NCBI GenBank assembly: GCA_000525025.1
Contig: JCKJ01000001.1
Span: 1,240,001 to 1,304,000, forward strand
Direction of reading: 5' to 3'
Source of the DNA: Methylophilaceae bacterium 11
Lineage (GTDB): Bacteria > Pseudomonadota > Gammaproteobacteria > Burkholderiales > Methylophilaceae
DNA: 64,000 nt
Shown piece by piece: positions 37,906 to 45,319 of the stretch. Below the pieces are notes generated by a model that searched no databases, was not told where the DNA came from, and saw only the letters and a list, made by a program, of their open reading frames with translations. Numbering within the stretch: position 1 is the stretch's first letter; each line of letters opens with the position of its first letter. The position numbers and the translations under genes were made by a program.

Positions 37906-38520
37906 ATGAAGCATACTTCCGGAAAGTTTATCTCTTTAGAAGGCATGGATGGTGCGGGTAAGAGTACGCATATCCCGTCAATTATTTCGCAATTACAACA
38001 GCGTGGAGTAGAGGTTGTGTCTACCCGAGAGCCCGGTGGCACGGCGTTGGGAGAGCGGTTAAGAGAAATTCTACTGCATGAGCCTATGCACCCTGAGACC
38101 GAAGCTATGTTGATGTTTTCGGCACGGCGCGAGCATATTGCACAGGTGATTCAACCGGCTTTGGCGCGTGGTGCATATGTGCTGACGGATAGATTCTCCG
38201 ATGCGACCTATGCGTACCAGTGTGGTGCTAAAGGCGTAGCTGCTGAAAAAATCATGCAGTTGGAGCAATGGGTGCAAATGGGGCTTCAACCGGATCTGAC
38301 CTTGCTATTTGATGTGCCACCGGAAGTCAGCCTACAAAGGCTTTCTACCGCTAGAGCACCAGACAAGTTTGAGCGGGAAGGCTTGGCATTTTTTGAGCAA
38401 TTACGTAGCAGTTATTTACAGCGCGCCACGCAGTTTCCACAACGCTTTCGTGTGATCGATGCGAATCAACCATTGGAAAAAGTTAAAGTTTTAGTTGCAA
38501 ATATTATTGCAACTATATAA
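37906..38520 (+). CDS. tmk: Thymidylate kinase
   Basis: A 204-residue P-loop kinase that makes dTDP from dTMP. FISLEGMDGAGKSTH is the P-loop (residues 8-22), TREPGGTALGERLRE (about 40-54) and the DRFSDATYAYQ segment (about 94-104) bind dTMP. It lies 3 bases after mltG and 5 before holB, the standard arrangement joining nucleotide supply to the polymerase clamp loader. Confidence 0.97.
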   Translation: MKHTSGKFISLEGMDGAGKSTHIPSIISQLQQRGVEVVSTREPGGTALGERLREILLHEPMHPETEAMLMFSARREHIAQVIQPALARGAYVLTDRFSDATYAYQCGAKGVAAEKIMQLEQWVQMGLQPDLTLLFDVPPEVSLQRLSTARAPDKFEREGLAFFEQLRSSYLQRATQFPQRFRVIDANQPLEKVKVLVANIIATI

Positions 38521-38525
38521 TTAAT

Positions 38526-39515
38526 ATGAAAATATATCCTTGGCAACAGCCTATTTGGCAACGCATTCATCAGCAAAAAGACCGCTTAAGCCATGCTTTG
38601 CTGTTGCATGGACGTGCGGGCGTTGGCAAGTTAGATTTTGCACAGCATTTAAGCCAGTCATTATTGTGTGCAATGCCGAAAAATGGTGAGGCATGTGATG
38701 TTTGCCCGCAATGTACGTGGTTTAAAGAAGGTGCGCATCCTGATTTTAAATACATAACGCCAGAAGACATCGACGCGGCAGAAGATGCCCCTAAAAAGAA
38801 AACGGGCAAAAAAACGCAGATTTCAGTTGACCAGATCCGTCAATTGATACAAATGTTAAGCCTGACCAACCACGGAGTCTCTAGCTTACGCGTGGTATTG
38901 ATCCACCCAGCCGAAGCATTGAATACAGCTTCGGCCAATGCATTGCTAAAAGTGCTGGAAGAACCGCCAAATAACACGATATTTATTTTAGTGACACATC
39001 AAATTCACCGACTATTACCGACCATCTTGAGTCGTTGCCAATCCATTGCAATGCCAATCCCAGAGCGTAATGTGGCGATTGAGTGGCTGGCTGGACAAAA
39101 AGTAGCCAATGCTGCAGATCTGCTGGACTATCATGGTGGGGCGCCATTGGCTGTGCTACAGATGCAAGCTGACTTTTCAGCGCAATCGAATGTGTTTCAG
39201 CAGTTGGCGAAAGGGGCCAAGTTAGACAGTGCAGTGTGTGCCGGTTTGTTGATAGAGCAGGGCATGGAGCATGCCATCACACTGTTGCAGAAGTGGGTGT
39301 TTGATCTTCAGTTGGCATTACACCAATTACCGCACCATTACCACATGCAACTAGGCAAGCCTTTGCAAGCGCTGGCGAAAAGCGTAAACTTAGGCGTCCT
39401 GTTAGAGTTTCAGCGCCAGTTGGTGCAAGCCAAACAAACAGCAAACCATCCATTGAGTCAGGAATTACAACTGGAAAATTTACTGTTACAGTATAAAAAA
39501 GCATTTAAGCATTAA
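38526..39515 (+). CDS. holB: DNA polymerase III subunit delta prime
   Basis: A 329-residue clamp-loader subunit. HALLLHGRAGVGKLDFA is a P-loop-like segment (about residues 23-39) with a changed ATP site, as usual in delta prime. The zinc module reads CDVCPQC (about 57-63) with an earlier cysteine at LLCAMP, and NALLKVLEEPPNNTIFILVTH follows in two parts (about 140-160). It couples to pilZ 41 bases downstream. Confidence 0.95.
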   Translation: MKIYPWQQPIWQRIHQQKDRLSHALLLHGRAGVGKLDFAQHLSQSLLCAMPKNGEACDVCPQCTWFKEGAHPDFKYITPEDIDAAEDAPKKKTGKKTQISVDQIRQLIQMLSLTNHGVSSLRVVLIHPAEALNTASANALLKVLEEPPNNTIFILVTHQIHRLLPTILSRCQSIAMPIPERNVAIEWLAGQKVANAADLLDYHGGAPLAVLQMQADFSAQSNVFQQLAKGAKLDSAVCAGLLIEQGMEHAITLLQKWVFDLQLALHQLPHHYHMQLGKPLQALAKSVNLGVLLEFQRQLVQAKQTANHPLSQELQLENLLLQYKKAFKH

Positions 39516-39556
39516 CATGGTGCGAAACGTGCCCATCACTTGAGAGTTATAGTTTT

Positions 39557-39925
39557 ATGCAGCCAGATACCGAACAAAAAGAAGCCGCCAATAAACCAGG
39601 CGTATTGTCTCTTGCGATTAAAGAAAAGGCTGCGCTATATGCTGCTTATATGCCTTACATCAAGGGCGGCGGCTTATTTATCCCTACCAATAAAAACTTC
39701 AAGATGGGCGAAGAGGTATTTATGTTGTTAAGTTTGGTCGATGATCCAGTCAAACTTAAAGTGGTAGGTAAAGTGGTCTGGGTTTCACCGGCTCCGGTGA
39801 ACAATCGCCCACAGGGTATCGGCGTGCAATTTAGTGAAAAAGACGGCGGTATCGAAGTTAAAAACAAAATCGAATCAATCTTGGGTGGCGCACTAAAGTC
39901 GAATCGTCCTACCCATACAATGTAG
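39557..39925 (+). CDS. pilZ: Type IV pilus PilZ protein
   Basis: A 122-residue single PilZ domain. It matches the atypical pilus-assembly PilZ encoded after holB in Pseudomonas and relatives. GGGLFIPTNKNFKMGEEVFM and the strand KVVWVSPAPVNNRPQGIGVQF are the core. The RxxxR motif needed to bind cyclic di-GMP is not visible at the N-terminus, which agrees with the pilus type, a partner of PilB and FimX rather than a second-messenger receptor. The ATG at 39557 has only a weak ribosome site. Confidence 0.88.
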   Translation: MQPDTEQKEAANKPGVLSLAIKEKAALYAAYMPYIKGGGLFIPTNKNFKMGEEVFMLLSLVDDPVKLKVVGKVVWVSPAPVNNRPQGIGVQFSEKDGGIEVKNKIESILGGALKSNRPTHTM

Positions 39926-39936
39926 TGTGGTGATGT

Positions 39937-40713
39937 ATGTTAGTTGATTCACACTGCCATTTAAACTTTCCTGAACTCTCCCAAAACATAGAGGCTGTAC
40001 GCACTGCGATGGTCGAATCGCAAGTAGGGCACGCACTCTGTGTCTCCGTCACTTTAGATAAAGTGCATGAAGTGCTCGCATTGGCAGAGGCGTACGATAA
40101 TTTTTACGCATCTGTGGGCGTGCATCCTGACTATGAAGACATAGAAGAGCCCACGGTCGAGGTGTTAGTCAAGCTGGCTGAGCATGCCAAAGTGGTTGCC
40201 ATCGGTGAGACTGGCCTAGACTATTTTAGATTGACCGGAGATTTGGCGTGGCAGCGTGAGCGCTTTCGTACGCATATTCGTGCAGCGATTATTGCCAATA
40301 AGCCATTGATTATTCATACACGCAGTGCGGCAGAAGACACCATTCGTATCATGCGTGAAGAGCGTGCAGAGTTGGTGGGCGGTGTGATGCATTGCTTTAC
40401 CGAGTCGTTAGAGGTTGCGCTGCAGGCCATTGAACTCGGATTTTATATTTCATTTTCCGGTATCGTTACTTTTAAAAACGCCGGCCAGCTTAAAGAGGTT
40501 GCCAAAGCGATTCCACTGAACCGTATATTGGTAGAAACAGATTCACCTTATTTAGCGCCTATCCCATTTAGAGGGAAAACCAATCAGCCCGCTTATGTGC
40601 GTTATACGGCACTGGAAATCGCGCAGTTACGTGGGATTGAGTTAGAAGAGGTGATGCAAGCGACTACCGACAATTTCTTTCGTTTGTTTGCCGATGCTGT
40701 CCCATGCAACTGA
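39937..40713 (+). CDS. TatD-family metal-dependent hydrolase (YcfH-like)
   Basis: A 258-residue TIM-barrel metallohydrolase of the TatD family (YcfH/TatD deoxyribonucleases). DSHCHLNF (residues 4-11) supplies two histidine ligands, IGETGLDYF the glutamate (about 89-97), HTRSA and MHCFT further histidines, and LVETDSPYLAP (about 204-214) the final aspartate. The location after tmk-holB-pilZ is common. DNA repair or RNA quality control have been proposed for such proteins; the cellular role is not settled. Confidence 0.9.
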   Translation: MLVDSHCHLNFPELSQNIEAVRTAMVESQVGHALCVSVTLDKVHEVLALAEAYDNFYASVGVHPDYEDIEEPTVEVLVKLAEHAKVVAIGETGLDYFRLTGDLAWQRERFRTHIRAAIIANKPLIIHTRSAAEDTIRIMREERAELVGGVMHCFTESLEVALQAIELGFYISFSGIVTFKNAGQLKEVAKAIPLNRILVETDSPYLAPIPFRGKTNQPAYVRYTALEIAQLRGIELEEVMQATTDNFFRLFADAVPCN

Positions 40714-41468
40714 CTATCCTTGGCGCCGGTTCCAGCGCGGGGACACCGGTCATTGCTTGTGATTGCGCAACCTGCACTTCATCGCATCCCAGAAACTATC
40801 GTACACGTTGCTCCAGCGTGGTGCAGTTAAATACTGGCGAAAATATTCTGATTGATACTGGCCCGGATTTACGTATACAGGCATTGAGGGAACAACTCAC
40901 CCGTGTAGATGCGGTGCTTTACACACACACGCATGCAGACCATATCCATGGGATTGATGATTTACGGGCATTTTGCCAACGTAATCGCCAACAAATTCCT
41001 TTGTACGCCAAGCAAGATGCCGTAGATCATATTATGGCCAAGTTTGGTTATGCCATTCGCGCGCCTAGCCACTTTTGGGATCTACCGGTATTGAGCATAG
41101 AAGCCGTTGAAACCCCATTTACGCTGCTTGGGCAAACCATTACGCCGATTCCAGTGGTGCATGGACGCATGATGATTTATGGGTATCGCATTGGTAATAT
41201 GGCGTACCTGACGGATGTCTCTGCCATTCCGGAAACCTCATTCCCACTGCTACAGGGGCTGGAATTGCTGTTGATCGACTGTTTACGTCACGAGGCGCAT
41301 CCCACGCATGTGAATCTGGAGCAAAGCTTAGCTTTAGTTGCGCAAATCGGCGCAAAACAAAGTGTTATGATTCATATGACACATGAATTAGAATACGAAA
41401 TCTTGAGCAGTCTGCTACCAAGTAATGTGTATGTTGGCTATGATGGGTTAAAACTTAACTTCAGTTAG
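40704..41468 (+). CDS. Metallo-beta-lactamase-fold hydrolase (PhnP-like)
   Basis: A 254-residue MBL-fold phosphodiesterase-like enzyme. The metal site THTHADHIHGIDDL (HxHxDH, about residues 73-86), a later VVHGRM histidine (about 152) and LTDVSAIP aspartate are present. It belongs to the PhnP/RNase Z-like group with an N-terminal GAGSSAGTPVIACDCATC segment that may bind a structural zinc through its cysteines. No other phn genes are nearby, so phosphonate use is not implied. It overlaps the TatD gene by 10 bases, so they are translated together. Confidence 0.82.
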   Translation: MQLTILGAGSSAGTPVIACDCATCTSSHPRNYRTRCSSVVQLNTGENILIDTGPDLRIQALREQLTRVDAVLYTHTHADHIHGIDDLRAFCQRNRQQIPLYAKQDAVDHIMAKFGYAIRAPSHFWDLPVLSIEAVETPFTLLGQTITPIPVVHGRMMIYGYRIGNMAYLTDVSAIPETSFPLLQGLELLLIDCLRHEAHPTHVNLEQSLALVAQIGAKQSVMIHMTHELEYEILSSLLPSNVYVGYDGLKLNFS

Positions 41469-41554
41469 CTTGTCTAGGATTAACTTGTCTAGCGGTGTCA
41501 ACACATTCAATTAAAAAGCGTTATTGTTAGAAAATGATAGGAAATCTAATTACC

Positions 41555-41926
41555 ATGCAAATCTCCACCGTTTCAATCTTTAATTTATTGATGGCAATCT
41601 CATTATCTGTGGCTTCTTCGCTGAGTTTTGCGGGAGGTAAAACTTATACGGAAGACGAGTTTTTGGATTCATTTAGTGGTAAATCTAAAAAAGTGGTAGA
41701 GGCAAAATTAGGCACGCCCGCCAAAAAGCAATTGTCTGTAAAGCCAACGAATGCTGGGACTATGCTAGGTAAAAACGTAGAAGAAAAGAACTCCAAACCA
41801 GTGAAAGTGGAAATGTGGTACTACAAGAACATTGTGAAATATGACCCAAAACGTACCTACAAAGAAACTGAAATTACCTTTGTGAATGATAAAGTCATGA
41901 ATATTGGTTTTTTCAATAACCGTTAA
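41555..41926 (+). CDS. Small exported protein, possibly BamE/SmpA-like
   Basis: A 123-residue protein with a signal peptide (about residues 1-25, ending SSLSFAGG). The mature part has a VVEAKLGTPAKK segment and the strands WYYKNIV, ETEITFVNDKVMNIGFFNN. This helix-then-beta order resembles the small SmpA/BamE fold, whose members often carry a K-LG-P motif and end in a strand. There is no lipobox cysteine, so it is not a typical BamE lipoprotein. An ATG at 41534 would add 7 residues; AGGA at 41539 lies ahead of the chosen start, though rather far. A terminator follows. Confidence 0.6.
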   Translation: MQISTVSIFNLLMAISLSVASSLSFAGGKTYTEDEFLDSFSGKSKKVVEAKLGTPAKKQLSVKPTNAGTMLGKNVEEKNSKPVKVEMWYYKNIVKYDPKRTYKETEITFVNDKVMNIGFFNNR

Positions 41927-41946
41927 TACGTCTATCCTGATTTTCC

Positions 41947-41976
41947 AATAAGCCTGCAATTGCAGGCTTATTTTTT
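41947..41976 (+). terminator. Rho-independent terminator (perfect palindrome)
   Basis: AATAAGCCTGCAA/TTGCAGGCTTATT is a perfect 26-bp palindrome (41947-41972) followed by further T residues. As the flanking A/T runs are symmetrical it could act on both strands. Confidence 0.88.
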
Positions 41977-42090
41977 GTGCCCGCACCACGTTTAATTAGG
42001 CTGAAAGTAAAACGCAGTACAATAACCTCATCTTATTTATCAATCATCTATTTTCTTAATCATTATGTATTTTCATGGATACTGACCGCA

Positions 42091-43509
42091 ATGAAGCTAT
42101 ACGAGCAACTGGCTGATAGTATTGCTATTTCTATCCAAACTGGCGTTTTACGCAGAGGGGATAGATTGCCGTCAGTACGTCATACCAGTGTGAGCCGACA
42201 GGTAAGTGCTGCCACAGTGTTTCAAGCGTACTATTTACTAGAATCCCGTGGTTTAATTATTGCACGCGAGCGTTCCGGCTACTTTGTGAATGCGGGTGCA
42301 ACCAGCATTCCTAACCTGCCAGAGCCTAGCGCTAACCAAGAGATAAGCCCATCCGAAGTCGATGTCAGCCATTTGGTATTTGAAGTGTTGGCAGCGATTC
42401 GTAGTAAGGCTGTGGTGCCTTTTGGCTCTGCATTCCCCAGCCCATTGTTATTTCCGCTAAAGAGCCTTGGCCGCATGCTGAGTGCTGCCATTGAGCATGC
42501 TGACCCTTGGATGAGTATCGATAATATTAGCGCTGGCGATTTAGAGCTAAGACGCCAAATTGCATTGCGCTATATGATTGATGGCATGCAAGTCACCGCG
42601 GACGATATTGTGATTACCAATGGCGCACTAGAGGCGCTGAACCTGTGTTTGATGGCAGTGACACGGCCTGGCGACACCGTGCTGATTGAATCACCCACGT
42701 TCTATGCGGCATTACAATCCATAGAGCGGATTGGGCTCAAAGCAGTGGAGGTGCCTAGTCACCCCAAGCACGGCGTGGATTTGGTAGCCATGGAGCACGC
42801 GATTCAAAGCCATCAACCTAAAGCATGTTGGCTGATGACCAATTTTCAAAATCCGTTGGGTAGCTTGCTGACGAATGAGAAGAAGCAAGCATTAGTCAGC
42901 ATGCTGGCAAGATACGAGATTCCATTGATTGAAGATGATGTCTATGGAGAGTTGTATTTTGGAGAGCAGCGTCCCACACCGGCGAAAGCATTTGATGGTC
43001 AAGGATTGGTGATGCATTGTGCTTCCTTTTCCAAATGCCTAGCACCTGGTTATCGGGTAGGGTGGGTGGTTGCTGGTCGCTTTGCTAAACAGGTGGAACG
43101 CCTAAAGCTCACGACAACGATTTCGGCCTCTGTGCCTGCACAGCTCGCGATCGCACGCTACCTGCAAAAAGGTGGCTATGACAAGCACCTGCGCCGATTG
43201 CGTCATACCCTGATGGTGAATCAAATCAAGTATATTGAGGCGATTGAACGCTATTTTCCAGAGGGGACACGGCTTACCGTGCCACAAGGCGGATATTTTT
43301 TATGGGCAAAACTGCCTGATGGTGTGAATGCACTTAGCATTCATCGCCAAGCGCTGCAGTTAGGGATCAGCATCGCCCCCGGCCCCATTTTTTCTGCCCA
43401 GCAACAATTTCAAGAATATATTCGCCTAAATTATGGACACATTTGGGATGCGAGTATTGAACAAGCGCTGATAAAGCTTGGTCAGCTGATTCAAGCTGAA
43501 ATGAAATAG
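42091..43509 (+). CDS. MocR-type regulator: GntR DNA-binding domain fused to a PLP aminotransferase domain
   Basis: A 472-residue PdxR/MocR-family regulator. A winged-helix GntR domain (residues 1-70; LPSVRHTSVSRQVSAATVFQ) is joined by a linker to a fold type I aminotransferase domain (about 105-470). That domain has NGALEALNLCL, NFQNPLGSLL, EDDVYGELYF and the PLP lysine in CASFSKCLAPGYRVGW. Such proteins usually sense PLP or an amino acid and control a neighbouring gene. Here the next genes are oxidase assembly factors, so the target is unknown. I chose the ATG at 42091 because upstream in-frame codons encode no GntR residues. Confidence 0.88.
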   Translation: MKLYEQLADSIAISIQTGVLRRGDRLPSVRHTSVSRQVSAATVFQAYYLLESRGLIIARERSGYFVNAGATSIPNLPEPSANQEISPSEVDVSHLVFEVLAAIRSKAVVPFGSAFPSPLLFPLKSLGRMLSAAIEHADPWMSIDNISAGDLELRRQIALRYMIDGMQVTADDIVITNGALEALNLCLMAVTRPGDTVLIESPTFYAALQSIERIGLKAVEVPSHPKHGVDLVAMEHAIQSHQPKACWLMTNFQNPLGSLLTNEKKQALVSMLARYEIPLIEDDVYGELYFGEQRPTPAKAFDGQGLVMHCASFSKCLAPGYRVGWVVAGRFAKQVERLKLTTTISASVPAQLAIARYLQKGGYDKHLRRLRHTLMVNQIKYIEAIERYFPEGTRLTVPQGGYFLWAKLPDGVNALSIHRQALQLGISIAPGPIFSAQQQFQEYIRLNYGHIWDASIEQALIKLGQLIQAEMK

Positions 43510-43660
43510 CATCTCAAGTAGGTTTTAGCTAAAGATCACACAATTTTTGTAGGCTTTTTTATCATCTGATATGGTTTTTATATCAATATCTGATGCTGTT
43601 TTTAATCTGTTTTTTTCTTTAATCTAACGCTGCACCTTTCTGTTATCCAAAGGCCAATGT

Positions 43661-45100
43661 ATGCTGAGATCAGAGCTTAAACGCAGTAAAAAAATCATTC
43701 CAATTCTTCCACAAGCATCGGAAGAGCAGTATGTCTCTTTATATGCCAGTCAAAGCAAAGTATACCCGCGCGCGATTGCAGGGTATTTCAAAAACTGGCG
43801 TTGGGCCATGATATGGCTAACGCAATGTATATTTTATCTGGTGCCTTGGTTAAGTTGGGGTAATCGCCAAGCAGTGTTGTTTGATATTACGGCGCATAAA
43901 TTCTATTTGTTTGGCTTGGTGCTGTTCCCGCAAGATCTAATCTACCTGGCTTTCATCCTGATTATTTCAGCCATGGCTTTGTTTTTGTTTACTGCAGTGG
44001 CTGGTCGTTTATGGTGTGGTTTCTCCTGCCCGCAATCGGTGTATACAGAGATTTTTCTGTGGATAGAGCGCAAGGTGGAAGGTGACCGTTTAGCGCGGAT
44101 GCGTTTAGACAGTCAACCAATAGGTGTACATAAACTAAGCAAAAAGTTGAGTAAACACGCCATTTGGATAAGTTTTTCCATGTGGACTGGCTTTACATTC
44201 CTAGGCTACTTTTCGCCAATTCGCGATTTGATGCAGCATATCGTGGTGTTTAACCTGAGTGGGTGGGAAACCTTTTGGATTTGCTTTTATGGGTTTGCGA
44301 CCTATGGCAATGCTGGTTTCTTGCGGGAGCAGGTATGTAAATATATGTGCCCATATGCGCGCTTTCAAAGTGCTATGTTTGATGACAATACACTTATCGT
44401 TGCTTACGACGAGCAGCGCGGAGAGCCAAGAAGCGGGCGCTCCCGCCATGTGAAGGCCGAAGCAGTGGGGTTGGGTGATTGTATCGATTGCAAGATGTGT
44501 GTGCAGGTATGCCCGGTGGGGATTGATATCAGAGACGGCTTGCAATACGAATGCATCAGTTGCGGCCTGTGCATTGATGCCTGTAACGACATCATGGATA
44601 AGATGGAGTACCCACGTAACCTGATTCGCTTTTCAACTAAAACTGATATGGAGCAACCGCAACTATCTACCTCTATTCTGCGTAAAGTATTGAGGCCGAG
44701 AGTGTTGATTTACAGTGCGATACTACTGGTAGTCTCAATTGGGCTGGTAGTTTCCTTGGCTGTGCGTACTCCGTTTAAAGTGGATGTGGTGCGTGACCGT
44801 GGCGTGATGGCGCGGTTTACGTCAGATGGGCATATTGAAAACGTGTATCGCCTGCAAATTACCAATACCACAGAGTCAGCACATGATTACAAAATCACAG
44901 TGGATGGCATTGAGCAGCTTTCGGTGATTGGGCAATCCACTGTAAAAGTTAATCCGGCCAGTGAGCAAATGTTCCCTATCAGTTTGCAATTGCCTGATGG
45001 AAAAATCACCAGTGGCACGCATCCGATTCGCTTTACCATCAAAGCTACCTATTTGCATGCACTTGTGGTGGAAGAGTCTATGTTCTATGTGCCTAGATAA
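43661..45100 (+). CDS. ccoG: Cytochrome c oxidase accessory protein CcoG (copy 1)
   Basis: A 479-residue membrane ferredoxin-type protein needed for cbb3 oxidase maturation and proposed to reduce copper(II) for the active site. About five membrane helices occur in the first two thirds and one near residue 350. The CGFSCPQSVYTEIF site is at about 120, and two [4Fe-4S] motifs read CIDCKMCVQVCP and CISCGLCIDAC (about 270-310). A C-terminal periplasmic Ig-like domain follows. A second, very similar copy lies at 50949. The 150-base upstream gap holds only a half FNR site (ATCAA at 43582-43586), so its control may differ from copy 2. Confidence 0.93.
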   Translation: MLRSELKRSKKIIPILPQASEEQYVSLYASQSKVYPRAIAGYFKNWRWAMIWLTQCIFYLVPWLSWGNRQAVLFDITAHKFYLFGLVLFPQDLIYLAFILIISAMALFLFTAVAGRLWCGFSCPQSVYTEIFLWIERKVEGDRLARMRLDSQPIGVHKLSKKLSKHAIWISFSMWTGFTFLGYFSPIRDLMQHIVVFNLSGWETFWICFYGFATYGNAGFLREQVCKYMCPYARFQSAMFDDNTLIVAYDEQRGEPRSGRSRHVKAEAVGLGDCIDCKMCVQVCPVGIDIRDGLQYECISCGLCIDACNDIMDKMEYPRNLIRFSTKTDMEQPQLSTSILRKVLRPRVLIYSAILLVVSIGLVVSLAVRTPFKVDVVRDRGVMARFTSDGHIENVYRLQITNTTESAHDYKITVDGIEQLSVIGQSTVKVNPASEQMFPISLQLPDGKITSGTHPIRFTIKATYLHALVVEESMFYVPR

Positions 45101-45118
45101 CCATTCAATCAAGCAACA

Positions 45119-45159
45119 TTGCGTTATATCAATATGTTATTTAATACGGCATTTAATAT
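45119..45159 (+). promoter_or_regulatory. Degenerate FNR site and -10 element upstream of ccoI
   Basis: TTGCG-TTAT-ATCAA (45119-45132) matches the FNR consensus at eight of ten defined bases, with a perfect right half. TAATAT at 45154-45159 lies at the spacing expected for an FNR-activated promoter with the site centred about 41 bp before the start. Confidence 0.5.
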
Positions 45160-45214
45160 TGTGCTATGCAAATTGTAACCAAGTGTAACAGTTGGCAAAA
45201 ACCGTATTATTTAA

Positions 45215-45243
45215 TTGAGGTACATTATGTATATTTATATAAT
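45215..45243 (+). promoter_or_regulatory. Sigma-70 promoter for ccoI
   Basis: TTGAGG (45215-45220) and a perfect TATAAT (45238-45243) are exactly 17 bp apart. The -10 lies in an inverted repeat, ACATTAT (45222-45228) and ATAATGT (45239-45245). This second promoter lies about 60 bp downstream of the FNR-like one. Confidence 0.65.
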
Positions 45244-45319
45244 GTGCAGCTTGATTTAGATGGTTAAACACGTGGTTAGGCGTGAACCGTATGTTTAATT
45301 ATCCTTTGGGATTCCAACC

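Noticed and set aside
41947-41976. 26-bp palindrome considered as an operator for the MocR gene
   Set aside because: A perfect stem followed by a T tract directly after a gene is better read as a terminator.
43568-43586. Possible FNR box before ccoG copy 1
   Set aside because: Only the right half-site ATCAA is present; the left half (GGTTT) does not match, so I do not call a site.
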